Source: Anastatus disparis (Eukaryota > Arthropoda > Insecta > Hymenoptera > Eupelmidae). Taken from it: DNA of 64,000 nucleotides. Below are positions 21,736 through 31,290 of the stretch, in pieces. Made by a program: the position numbers and the translations under genes. The stretch lies in assembly GCA_017163975.1 (NCBI GenBank), contig JAFFSR010000345.1, forward strand, positions 258,001 to 322,000, in the 5' to 3' direction. The notes below the pieces were generated by a model. That model worked only from the letters and a program-made list of their open reading frames with translations. It searched no databases and was not told the origin of the DNA. Positions within the stretch are counted from its first letter, which is position 1. Every line of letters starts with the position of its first letter.

Positions 21736-22619
21736 ACAACCTTTCATGAAATATTCCAGAAATATTTCGTGGTAGATCTGGAACTCTGAATCTTCCATCA
21801 AAACCTTTCAAAAATCTTCCAGGAACATTTCATAAAAGATGAGAGATCACCCAAACCTTCGATTGAAATATTCTTGAAATTTTTCAAGAATATTTCATGG
21901 AATATTCAAATGTAAGAAGAATCAAGGACATACAAATATTAAACGAATATTTTATGGAAGATTTCTGAAATATTTCAAATCTTCCGTGCCAATATTTTAC
22001 AAATCTTCCATAAATGTTCCATGGAATATTTTAAGATGGATTTCTAAAATCTTCCAGAAATATTTCATGGAGTATTTCATGAAAGATGAAAGCTTCATGA
22101 AATGTTTAAAATGAATGTTCCAACGAAATATGACATGAAATATTTCTGCAAGATTCCTGAAATGTTTCAATAAAAGATCTAAGATGACCCAAATCTTTCA
22201 ATAAAATATTCTTAGAATCTTCCAAAAATATTGCAAGGAATATTCCAATGTAAGAAGAATCAAGAACATACGAATATTACAGGAATATTTTATGGAAAAT
22301 TCCTAAAATCTTTTAAATCGTCCTGCTCGAGGAAGCTTCCATAAATGTTCCATGATGTGAGGGTATGAATTGCCATTTATGTAAAAATTGTTGAGAATTA
22401 AATGTATTAATAATAATTTCATTGAAGCAATAATATTTTTATTTAGAGAAACATATTAATTTTTAGAATATATCTAAAGACCTCATTTGAAAATTAACAT
22501 AACATAATATAAAAATATTCTTCTAATATATTTTAAACATACATTTTATAAAATACAATCTTAAAAAGTTATTTTTTTAATATTAAATTTTCTTTAATAG
22601 ACAATTCTAAAGATAGGAA

Positions 22620-23089
22620 AAAACGCTGCCGAGTAATTTGGTGCAATGTTTCCTTATAGAGCTTATTGAGTTAAAGTAAATTGATTTAATTTTTTTAATG
22701 TAATTTCAATGTAAAAAACATAATTTCTATTCAAGAAAAATTAGTAAATGCAAGAGAATGATTAGGAAATAGGAAGAGAGAGTCAGGAATGGATGAAAAT
22801 AGAGTAAAAATAAGGATCAATTCAAGTTAAAAATACAGAGAAGAAGTGAGGAAGTAAGAAAAGAGTTAGTGCAAGCGTTGAATCAGGATTGATAAGCGTG
22901 GAATCAAATGATTGTAATGGCTCATATCGATTTTGGGTATAATTATTAAATTCAACATGAATATGTCATAGAAATTATTCTATATTATTTAAAACATAGG
23001 ATAATTTTTAGTTATAATAAATTTAAATTACGTTAAAAATATAAGTACGGCTCTAAAGTTACCGATCGAGGCCGGTAATGAAGATAACT

Positions 23090-23131
<42 letters not shown>

Positions 23132-23809
23132 AAATGATTATAGAAATAGAATATTCTATTTCTTTTAATGAAAAAGTAGTATCAATATTTAATTTTTAAT
23201 AATAAAATATGTAAGATGTAACTTTCTAAAGTAATCGTGTATATATAAATAAAACATTCTATTTATATAATATGTATAAAAATGATTATTTCAGTTAAAA
23301 TTTAAAGATATAAATTAAAATATAGCTTTTTTAATTAATAAATAATAAAATGAACTATTAAAAATAGTCTTTGGGGATGTAAAGGAAATAGAATGTTTCT
23401 TTTACAAATATATTTATCTTTATTAAATGTTTCTTTTGCAAATATATAAAATGAAGTTATGGAACATTCTATTTCCTAAATAGAACTTCATAGAAAGTTT
23501 ATGAAATAATATAAAAGAGTGTGAATCCATCCAAGCTCTCTCATTATAATTTAGATGTTCGACCATGTAAAATCTAACATGGATTCTATATTCATTCGAT
23601 CTTATACTGTCAGAAGTGTAAGATCTAAGCACTTTGTATTAAAAATTGCCATGTAACTTTTCGAGATTTATAAAATATATATTTTCTTGATTTCTTATTT
23701 TCTAAGTATTTCAAATTTAAATGAGACTGTGTTTAAAAAGTCATTAAGAAAAGTATAAGTCATCTCATCTTATTTATCATTTCTCATAGAAATACTAAAG
23801 AAATTAATT
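22620..23809. other. AT-rich intergenic DNA with a microsatellite and one hairpin
   Basis: No gene. (TA)n at 23090-23128. TTTCTTTTACAAATATAT and TTTCTTTTGCAAATATAT form a short direct repeat (23396, 23429). GATCTTA...TAAGATC makes a small hairpin at about 23598-23624. Confidence 0.5.
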
Positions 23810-24115
23810 ATCGCACATTGAAGAGTACTACACTTGGATATGTCGTCGATAATAATTTCTTTATTCATTTTGCATCAAATAGAAGTGTTATTTATCGCAC
23901 ATCTAAGAGTATTGCACTGAAAGATGTCGATTTAAATACTTTTCTACGTATTTCATACAATAAAAAAGTTTATTATCGCACTTCTCTGAGTACTGCACTC
24001 AATGAAGTCGTCGGTAATAACTTTTATCACATTACCTTGTTCTCCATACGCAAAGAAAATTATAAACAATCGCATCCCCAAGAGTATTGCACTGCAGGAG
24101 ATCGTCGATAAATGT
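23810..24115 (+). repeat. Four tandem hairpins with conserved loop and covarying arms
   Basis: Units start with ATCGCA at 23810, 23894, 23975 and 24069 (spacings 84, 81, 94). Each keeps an outer ATCG paired with CGAT or CGGT and a loop containing GAGTAYTRCACT. The inner arms change together: ACAT/ATGT in unit 1, ACATCT/AGATGT in unit 2, ACTTC/GAAGT in unit 3, and ATC..CC/GG.GAT in unit 4. Spacers between hairpins are only loosely similar. Conserved pairing with changing sequence suggests selection on a folded RNA or on a DNA hairpin. The stretch is also open in one frame (about 97 codons, no ATG start), but the unit length is not a strict multiple of three. Function unknown; I do not recognise it as a known RNA family. 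Confidence 0.6.
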
Positions 24116-24559
24116 AATTTTCCTTTATAATATTGCTGTATGCACCTTGTATATGCATGTAATAGATTAAATTAATGAAGTAAATTTAAATTCGGTAATT
24201 AAAATATCATCTAGCGACCGTGAATTAAGTCAAGCCCGCTTCAACTGGCGACCGAGACAGGACATACATTGAAGGTCATATAGCAATGAATAGAGAACCT
24301 AGTATAAAAATTAGATGCAACCTCTGTATGACGGGGGGCTCTTTGAGGGCACCGATTATGCACGTGTAGAGGCATTAGAGGAGAGGTTTGATGACTTTAA
24401 CGTAGTCAAAACCAATAGAGATGAGAAATTAAAAATTAATTAAATAAATTATTATAAAAAATATTTATTTAATTATAAATGGTCTCATAAAAATTAATAC
24501 ATCCATATCAACGTATAAAGGATGTATTATAACATCTTTATACGTCTAGTGTATCATAA
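24116..24559. other. Intergenic DNA, no gene supported
   Basis: A GC-richer patch at 24210-24420 (for example ACTGGCGACCGAGACAGGAC) has no recognisable frame. An ACATCC...GGATGT hairpin lies near 24500-24520. Confidence 0.45.
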
Positions 24560-24630
24560 GCCACGTTAGCTCAATGACTCAGTTCATGCTTTGCATACGG
24601 AGGGCGGAGGTTCGAATCCACCTTAGAGCA
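24560..24630 (+). pseudogene. tRNA-Ala(UGC)-like sequence, decayed
   Basis: The sequence has a D-arm-like TTAGCTCAATGACTCAG, an anticodon loop TTTGCAT (TGC, alanine) after ATGC, and a T-loop TTCGAAT flanked by GGAGG and CCACC (one mismatch). The acceptor ends GCCACGT and TTAGAGC barely pair, so a functional tRNA is unlikely. It is either a dead tRNA gene or the head of a SINE whose body is gone; T runs lie just downstream. Confidence 0.5.
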
Positions 24631-24926
24631 TTAAAAATTTTTCAAACTATTTTCTGCATTTTATATGCATAAATAATTAAAATAAATTAATTAAATTTAT
24701 TTGCAACAATAAATTTGCAATAAATTATTAATTCAATTAAATATAAATATTTAAAAACTTTTAATTTTAAATAGTAGAATAAAGAGCAAAGCGAAAGAAA
24801 TTCATATGTAAGTGTAAGCACACACATACACATGTAGATGTATTAATTTATTGAAATACAATATAATGGTTAGTTTCCACTTAGGAAATTTCCATTGAGG
24901 TTTAAATCATATTGAAACGCTTTGAA

Positions 24927-24992
24927 AGTGAATTCAAAGTAAATATAATTCAATACAAAGCTGTATTGAATTATATTTACTTTGAATTCACT
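24927..24992. repeat. Perfect 66-bp palindrome
   Basis: The sequence from 24927 to its centre (24959/24960, TACAAAGCTGTA region) is mirrored on the opposite strand to 24992, ending TTTGAATTCACT. A partial third copy of the right side (CACTACAAAGCTGTATTGA) follows at 24989-25008. Confidence 0.85.
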
Positions 24993-25067
24993 ACAAAGCT
25001 GTATTGACTTACAAAAAAGGATTTCTTCTCATTTTTTAATTTTTTAAATTCACAATTAAATTTAAAA

Positions 25068-25615
25068 ATGTCGCAAAGAAGGTCAATCCTGAAGTTACAT
25101 GAGAAGACATCTGAGGAGCTTCTAAATGAAATAGATCAGCTCTCAGATGCGAATTCTCCTGAAGCTATAAGAAAATCTGGCTCATGGAGAAGGGCAGTAG
25201 CAGAGGAATCAAAATGCCTCGATGAAAATCAAGATGGCCTAGAAGCTAGGATAATAAACATCGAAGGCGATGTACAAAATCAGAGTATCTTGCAAAATAA
25301 TATGCAAATAAATCAAGATTCTCTAAAAGAATCACTAGCTCTTTTGGAAGGCTTAATGAATAAAAAATTAGAAGAAGCCAAAGCTGAATGGAAAAAAGAA
25401 ATTCAAACTTTAAAAAATGAAATAGAGAGTTTGAAATCAGAAAACAAAAATCTAAACGATCTTGTTAAAGAAAATGAAGATATTATGTCAAATATAAGAA
25501 ATAGCTGAACTAGATAAGGCAATAAGAAATAATGAGGATGCCATGCAAAGTTTGCGAGAACAAGTAGATAATTCCACAATAAATCATACTTGTGATGGTA
25601 GTCAAATAGCACTAA
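25068..25615 (+). pseudogene. Gag N-terminal region, coiled coil
   Basis: An open frame of 146 codons from an ATG at 25068 (MSQRRSILKLHEKTSEELL) with a long Lys/Glu/Leu-rich coiled coil from about residue 90 (EEAKAEWKKEIQTLKNEIES). A frameshift near 25500 is followed by an open stretch (AIRNNEDAMQSLREQVDN) up to the MITE insertion at 25620. Coiled-coil Gag N-termini are common in insect Gypsy-like elements. Identification depends mainly on its position upstream of the Gag core, protease and RT. Confidence 0.6.
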
Positions 25616-25619
25616 CTAG

Positions 25620-26275
25620 GAGAGTGTCACACCTCCGGATCACGGATTTTGCTCAAACTTCGGGATAAGTTTTCAGATGATAAATTATGGAAAAAGCTAA
25701 AGTTATAGTCATAAATACTTAATATTTTCCTAGTTACAGGCAATTAAAGAAAATCACTATAAAAATTACTAGATTTTTAAACGCATATAGTTCTTTAGCG
25801 TCGATAGCTACAAGCTTGAAACTTTTTTTAAATTAAAGCTGAGCTTAAATCCTTTCGAAACAGTAGTTATAGCATATCAAAATATTATTTTTCCCCAAAG
25901 TTAGAGCGTAATAAGGATTGGACCTAATTTCAGCTTTTATTATTAATTAATGTTTTTAAAAGAAAAATCAGGTCCAATGTTTATCATGCTCTAATTTTGG
26001 GAAAAAATAATATTTTAACATGCTATAACTACTAATTCGAAAGGATTTGAGCTCAGCTTTCATTTAGAAACAGCTTCAAGCTTGTAGCTATCAATGCTAA
26101 AGAACTATATGCGTTTAAAAATCTAGTAACTTTTTTAGTGATTTTCTTTGATTGCCTGTAACTAGGGAAATATTAAGTATTTATGACTATAACTTTAGCT
26201 TTTTCCATATTTTATCATCTAAAAACTTATCCCGAAGTTTAAGCAAAATCCGTGATCCGGAGGTATGACACTCTC
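25620..26275. mobile_element. Palindromic MITE inserted in Gag
   Basis: Ends are GAGAGTGTCACACCTCCGG and, inward from the right, GAGAGTGTCATACCTCCGG; the arms run about 320 bp to a centre near 25940. CTAG lies on both sides (25616-25619, 26276-26279), consistent with a 4-bp target duplication. It has no genes. The Gag reading on either side belongs to one gene, so it is a secondary insertion. Confidence 0.85.
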
Positions 26276-26279
26276 CTAG

Positions 26280-27060
26280 TAAGTGATGCTACTAAAAAAT
26301 TAAATTTAAAAATTCCTAAATTTAAAGGGACACCAGAAAAAAGACCAATTAAGTTCTTAAATGATGTTAAACGGTATATAGATGTCACTCAATTAAACGA
26401 GAAAGAAATTAAATATATTTATTCTCAAGCTTTAGAAGAAATTGCTCAAAGTTGGTTTAATATCAATGAGAATGATATTACAACTTTTGAGGAATTTGAA
26501 GAAAGATTCAAGCTGCAATTCTAGAATGAAAATACACAGAGAGCAGTTGAAAGGAATATCGAATTTGGGAAATTCATTCCTAAAAAGAATTCAAATAGAT
26601 CTGCATATGCAATGGAACTATTTAATCTAGCGAACATCGAGGTGATTGTGAAATAATTACTCAATTAACAAATCATTTTGAGAGAGGAATTCGAAGTACA
26701 ATACGTGTATAACATATCAAAGATAAAACTGCATTCTTCGCACTGTTATCTGAATTTGATTTTGATGATTAAAATCAAGAGGATGAACAAGATTCTACAG
26801 AAAAGAATAAAAGCCATCTGAATAAAAATCCAAATAATTATAATAAGGATCATAATAAGAATGGATATAACTAAAAGCCTTATAATGCACATGAGGTAAA
26901 TAAAATAAAAGTGCAACAAGGGAATAAACCAAAAAGTTTAAACCTAAAGCAAAAATCATCAAGTCAAACAGACTTTATTAATGAAGCTTGTAGAAGATAT
27001 GAAGAAGATGTAGATGTTACGAGCTTATTTCCAGAAGCAGGTACATCCAAATTGGGAAAC
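26280..27060 (+). pseudogene. Gag core and C-terminal region (retrotransposon gag type)
   Basis: After the MITE the frame resumes with ATKKLNLKIPKFKGTPEKRP, then a capsid-like stretch with QALEEIAQSWFNINEND and FEEFEERFKLQF, a layout typical of retrotransposon Gag (PF03732-like, from memory). A stop at about 26522 and later shifts break it. An Asn/Lys-rich stretch follows (about 26800-26970). No zinc knuckle was seen. Confidence 0.65.
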
Positions 27061-27139
27061 AGACAGTAGTTGCATTTTGTAACTCGGATCCAAGAAAAAG
27101 CAAAATTAATCAGTAAAATGCAACTGATAAAAAAAAAAT

Positions 27140-27404
27140 TTTTGAGGTTAACACTATATTTAGTGATCCTCGTAGAGAACTCTTATATGATATTGAACCT
27201 GACGGTGTCAACATCATAAAAAAGAAATGTCTTCAAATACCATTAGAGGTGGAAGGCATCAAAATTCAAGCATTAGTAGATTCAGGCAGTGAGGTGACCT
27301 GTATTTCAGAAGAGTTCTATAAGAATAATTCTCATACTTTTAATGATCGTCCAACTTTACCTATAGCAGGAAAAGTTATTAAGGGTGCAACTCAACAAAA
27401 ATAA
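27140..27404 (+). pseudogene. Retroviral-type aspartic protease
   Basis: An open frame ends at a TAA at 27402. The active-site block is QALVDSGSEVTCIS (about 27266-27307), with the DSG signature of pepsin-like retroelement proteases. IPLEVEGIKI precedes it, as usual in Gypsy-like elements. The expected C-terminal ILG-type motif may be seen beyond the stop (ECIIGYDV near 27486), showing that the stop is a decay mutation. Confidence 0.75.
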
Positions 27405-27523
27405 CTAAACAAGTTATGTTAACTGTTAAGGTGGCTAGTATTGAATTTAATGCCATTTTTATCGTAGTACCAAAGCTAGTGAGAGAATGCATAATTGGAT
27501 ATGATGTACAATAAGGCTTAAAA

Positions 27524-28330
27524 ATGATTTTAGATACTGAACATGAAAAAATATGTGCCAGTAATCAAAATCAAAAGGAGGCTATTCCTTATATTGATAT
27601 CATTCTTGAACAGAATGAATGTCAAATTTTCAGTATTGAGAACAGTGAAAGTGTCTCAAAACCAAACAATAAAAATTTAAATGATCCTAAGTACAATTTA
27701 ATGTATAAAGAGATCAAACAAAAAATACTGCCAAATGAAAGCCTTACAGATGAACAAAAACAAAAGTTAATTATGTTAATATTCCAATATTGTGGAATAT
27801 TTAATAAAAAACCATGTTTGCTAGATATTTATGAGCATGAATTGCAGCTCAAGGATGATAAACAATTTTCTATTCCTATTAATTATAAGGAAAAAGTAGA
27901 CAAGGAAATCCAAAAAATGCTTGAATTAAATATTATTAGAAGATCAACGAGTTCTTACATCAACCCATTGGCTATTGTAATTAATAAAGATGGCTCTGTT
28001 GGATTGTATCTAGATGCTAGAAAATTTAATGAAAAGCTCATTTAAGATCATGAAACACCAGCTGAAATTGAGGAAATATTTCAAAGATGCCATGACATAA
28101 AATATATGTCAAACTTTCATTTAATAAGTAGTTCTTGGCAAATTGCTTTACATGGAAACAGCAAAAAATACACTGCTTTCATGGTAAATAATAAAGTGTA
28201 TGAGTTCAATGTAGTGCCCTTCGGTACATCTACAAGTAGTGCAGCTCTTATGACTATAATGTACCATTTGGTACTAGTATATTTCGATTATAACATCTAA
28301 TGTGTTTAAGATAGAGCTGTCTATTGGGAT
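27524..28330 (+). pseudogene. Reverse transcriptase, N-terminal half (Ty3/Gypsy type)
   Basis: The frame 27524-28045 contains KEVDKEIQ-type linker text and KDGSVGLYLDARKFNEK. After a TAA at 28043 the same frame continues with YMSNFHLISSSWQIALHGNS and YEFNVVPFGT, the classic fingers/palm order of Gypsy RT. Where the catalytic YVDD box is expected the sequence reads VYFDYNI, so the active site is damaged. The reading is lost at about 28330. Thumb, RNase H and integrase are absent. Confidence 0.8.
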
Positions 28331-28432
28331 TTAAAGTGAGTGCATAGAGGGGGTACTGAATTCAATATGGCGGACATATGCTAGCAGTTTAACGTAGGCC
28401 CTTATGGAACTTTTTTTTCTTTTTTATTGAAA

Positions 28433-29910
28433 ATGTTAAAAAAAGAATTTTTAAACGAATACGCTGGGTACAATGAAAACCAGAGAAATTTCAGAGAAGG
28501 TGAGCGACTTTTGGACGCAAACATGCTAATTTTATGCGGGAAATTGAGCTCTGATAATTCGCGTATCAAAGCTTTATGTGCACAAACACGACAACCTTGC
28601 AGTAATACTCATGAAATAAATGGGAAGATAACGGAAACTGGTGAAATATTAGAGTTCACGTGCTCTTGCCCAGCTGGACAATCTGGCAAGTGTAAACATA
28701 CATTAGCAAAATTATTGTATTGTTATAAGTAAGTGAAAAAAAGTTATGTTTACATTTATAAAAAACTAAAACAATATTTTATTTTTAAATGTAATCTCAC
28801 CTATAAATATTATTTTTACAGATTAGGTGATAAACTGCCTATATTATCGTGCACAAACATAACGTGTACTTGGAAAAATAGGCATGTAAATATATTAAAA
28901 ACTTTTGATCCTTTACCACTTCGCACACATTCTTGTATTACTTCTCTTCAGTCAAAAAGGAGAAAATTAAGTGACGCAGAATTAGATAATTGAAAAAATG
29001 AAAAAAAGGAGCTGGAGTTAAAACTTGATAATGCAGTGAATAGTAAACAAAAATATTTAATGAGTTTAAAAAAAATTTGCCAAATTCAGCAATGACTAAA
29101 TCTCAACATGGATGGCATAATACTATTGACATTCAAAAGAACAATTTTACAGAATTTGAAAGAGAGCAATTTCAAATTTTATTTAGGAATCAAGATAGTC
29201 CATTGATGGAAATGATTCATAAATATGAGATTAATAGTGAAATGCAGCAGTGTTGTAAGAACAGTTTCAATGAACTTTCTATTAATGGTATAAGTATATG
29301 TGAATGAAATTGGTACGCACAATGGATCAGTGAAAGAAAATATCATATAACAGGTTCTAAATGTTATGGTATTTATACTTATGGTAAAGGTAAAAATGCA
29401 GATTGGACTAGAAAGGCTCAAAGTTTGTTAAAATGCTCCACTTTTAAAACAGAAGCCATAAAGTATGGAAATTTCACTGAAGCAGAAGCTCGCAATGAAT
29501 TTAATAAACTTCATCCTGAAATGATTGTTATACAAACAGGACTGATTATAAGTCAAATCAATCCTCGGCTTGCTTACTCTCCAGATGGTATTATTTTGAA
29601 AAATGGATCTAAATATGCACTGCTAGAGATTAAATGTCCAGCCATAGGCAAAACCAAAGGTATCGGTGAAGTGATAAAAGACCAAATAAATAAATGTTTA
29701 GTGATGAAGGATAATAAAATTATTATAAAAACTAATTATCAATATTATGGTCAAATACAATTGGGAATGTGTGTTCTAAACACGAAGAAAACATATTTTG
29801 TTATTTATTCTAAAAAGGAAAAGAAATTGTTCGAGTTAGAAGTGGATATAAATGTTTTACTTTTAGATAATATGTTAAAAAAACTTAAGGGGATCCTCAT
29901 ACCGACATAA
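28433..29910 (+). pseudogene. SWIM zinc finger plus YqaJ-type exonuclease gene, two exons seen
   Basis: ATG at 28433. Exon 1 ends at 28728 with donor GTAAGTG; the intron is 28729-28821 (acceptor TTTTTACAG), and the join is in frame (CYK to LGDKLPIL). Exon 1 ends in a SWIM-type finger, CSCPAGQSGKCKHTLA. A stop at 28991 and a shift near 29060 interrupt the middle. A long frame from 29077 to 29910 has a single TGA at 29305. It holds the PD-(D/E)xK nuclease core: EAEARNEF, then RLAYSPDGIIL (Asp) and LLEIKCPA (Glu, Lys), then QYYGQIQLGM. YqaJ/lambda-exonuclease folds digest DNA ends; a helper role in transposition is an inference. The last codons are supplied by an inserted MITE, so the true C-terminus is displaced. 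Confidence 0.75.
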
Positions 29911-30284
29911 AGTTCTACTTTATCTACATTTAAATTATGAATTTCAATAAAAATTTAACTATTCATGACTGAAATTCGTAGGAGAGGCACATTCTTAACA
30001 TACCAAAGAATTTATTGCAACGTTTAAAGACAATATAAGGGTAAAAATAAAGGCGAAAACTGCTTAATACGATTAACTTTTCAATGTAGTTCTGAATAAT
30101 CGTATTATGCAGTTTTTGTCTTCATTTTCACTGTTATTCTGTCTTTTAACGTTGCAATAACTTTTTTATAATGTTAAGAATGTGCCTCTTCTATGAATTT
30201 TAGTCGAAAATTATTAAATTTTAATTAAAATGCATAATTCAAATGTAAGTAAGGTAGATCCCTGTGCCGGTATAAGAACACCCC
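29889..30284. mobile_element. TTAA MITE at the 3' end of the YqaJ gene
   Basis: TTAA flanks it (29885-29888, 30285-30288). The ends read GGGGATCCTCATACCGACAT and, inward from the right, GGGGTGTTCTTATACCGGCA; the two halves are inverted copies through to a centre near 30090. It interrupts the nuclease frame after KKLK. Confidence 0.85.
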
Positions 30285-30288
30285 TTAA

Positions 30289-30918
30289 ATATGTTTATTT
30301 TGTTCATATGTTACACCAGATTTGTTTATTTAAACTAATACAAGATCTTAAAAATACATCTGATAATGTTGATAACAAATAAAATATGTGATGATATCAA
30401 ATGTTACATAATTTAAAAAAATGTTCATAATTTTAGTAAGCATGACAAGATGTTAGTGATAAGCTAAGAAAGTTTAAAATTTTCAGTATTATTTTAATTA
30501 AGTTGAAAATGTTCTGTTTTTAAATAAATATCTATGCCTAAGGTAGAACCAATGTATTAATATTATAGTTACAAAGTTTATACATGTAAATTAAATTATG
30601 TATTAGTATTAATGATCAGGATTAAGAAAAATACAATGTGATATTAATACTAAATGTTAAAAGAAAATGTATAAGTTTATTTTGTATACGTAAAGTAATA
30701 AAAGATATTTTATACCATTTGAAAAGTTTGTATACGTTCCATGAAAAATATATACTATGTTATTATTTGAAATCAGGATTAAGAAAAATAAACAATAATT
30801 ACATAGTTTAACTGATTTATTTATTAAATTTATATGTATCATTTATATATTACCCATACAATTATAAAAATACAATTATGTTCAATTATCACTCATAAAC
30901 TAATTATCTTTGAGTATT
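30289..30918. other. Intergenic DNA between convergent genes
   Basis: No coding frame. A direct repeat TCAGGATTAAGAAAAAT occurs at about 30616 and 30771. It probably holds the 3' flanks of both transposon genes. Confidence 0.45.
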
Positions 30919-31290
30919 CCCTACTAAAAAATCTCAGGTGAGAAATCACCTGAGAAATCAGGTGATTAATCATGCCAAAATCTCATGTGACGATTTTTTT
31001 GGTTTTTACACCTTTCAAACCATGCTTAGTCAATTGCGAACAATTTTTGAAAATTTTTGAAAAATTTGAACTTAGAAAATTTTTTGTAAAATGAGTCAAA
31101 ATTTTTTCTAAGACCAAATTTTAAAGAAATTTTCTAAGTTCAAATTTTTCAAAAATTTTCAAAAATTGTTCGCAATTGACTAAGCATGGTTTGAAAGGTG
31201 TAAAAACCAAAAAAATCGTCACATGAGATTTTGGCATGATTAATCACCTGATTTCTCAGGTGATTTCTCACCTGAGATTTTTTAGTAGGG
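30919..31290. mobile_element. Palindromic MITE with CCCTACTAAAAAATCTCAGG ends
   Basis: A 372-bp near-perfect hairpin: both ends read inward CCCTACTAAAAAATCTCAGG, followed by nested AGGTGA / TCACCT words. The centre lies near 31105. TT borders both sides. It overlaps the end of the DDE frame, so the last seven residues read there are MITE-encoded. Confidence 0.9.

Larger units (their letters stand above)
20655..22363. mobile_element. Element A of the CCCACA foldback-array family
   Basis: The ends are CCCACACAGCAT (left) and, inward from the right, CCCTCACATCATGGAACATT. TA flanks both sides (20653-20654, 22364-22365). The other L copies show one TA-sized position there, so a 2-bp target duplication is supported. 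The body is dominated by words such as GGAATATTTCA, GGAAGATTCC and TTCCATAAATATT in both orientations. Two units beginning TCGTA(C/T)AGCGGAATATTAC appear near 21190 and 21345. A conserved TATA-containing core lies at 21509-21735. A SINE is inserted at about 20941-21191. No coding capacity. Confidence 0.8.
19412..22619 (+). mobile_element. Dispersed repeat L, copy 2 (split by M1 and element A)
   Basis: 19412-20654 and 22364-22619 together align with 34572-35609 of L copy 3 and, in reverse, with the first part of copy 1. The left part begins at ACCTTAATATATGGCTATAA. The right part resumes at TGAATTGCCATTTATGTAAA and ends AAAGATAGGA, as copy 3 does. Removing the two insertions restores a continuous L sequence. 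Only about 40 percent of L is present. Confidence 0.75.
25068..28330 (+). mobile_element. Decayed Ty3/Gypsy-like LTR retrotransposon (internal region)
   Basis: Gag, aspartic protease and the first part of reverse transcriptase are found in order on the plus strand, each broken by stops or frameshifts. No LTRs, RNase H or integrase were found: the element is cut at about 28330, where the ISL2EU-like transposon begins. A palindromic MITE (25620-26275) splits Gag. Confidence 0.8.

Noticed and set aside
23818..24111. 97-codon frame across the hairpin cluster as a gene
   Set aside because: No ATG start; the third spacing (94) is not a multiple of three; paired arm changes favour structure over coding. 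Not excluded.
23810..24115. CRISPR array or microRNA miR-92-like cluster
   Set aside because: The units are not identical repeats with unique spacers, and the eukaryotic setting excludes CRISPR. The TATTGCACT in the loop resembles the miR-92 seed, but it lies in the loop rather than in a stem arm.
24560..24630. Functional tRNA-Ala gene
   Set aside because: The acceptor ends do not pair and the T stem has a mismatch, although loops and anticodon look right.
30919..31290. Rho-independent-type terminator between convergent genes
   Set aside because: The long hairpin is a 372-bp MITE with matched ends, and the genes are eukaryotic.
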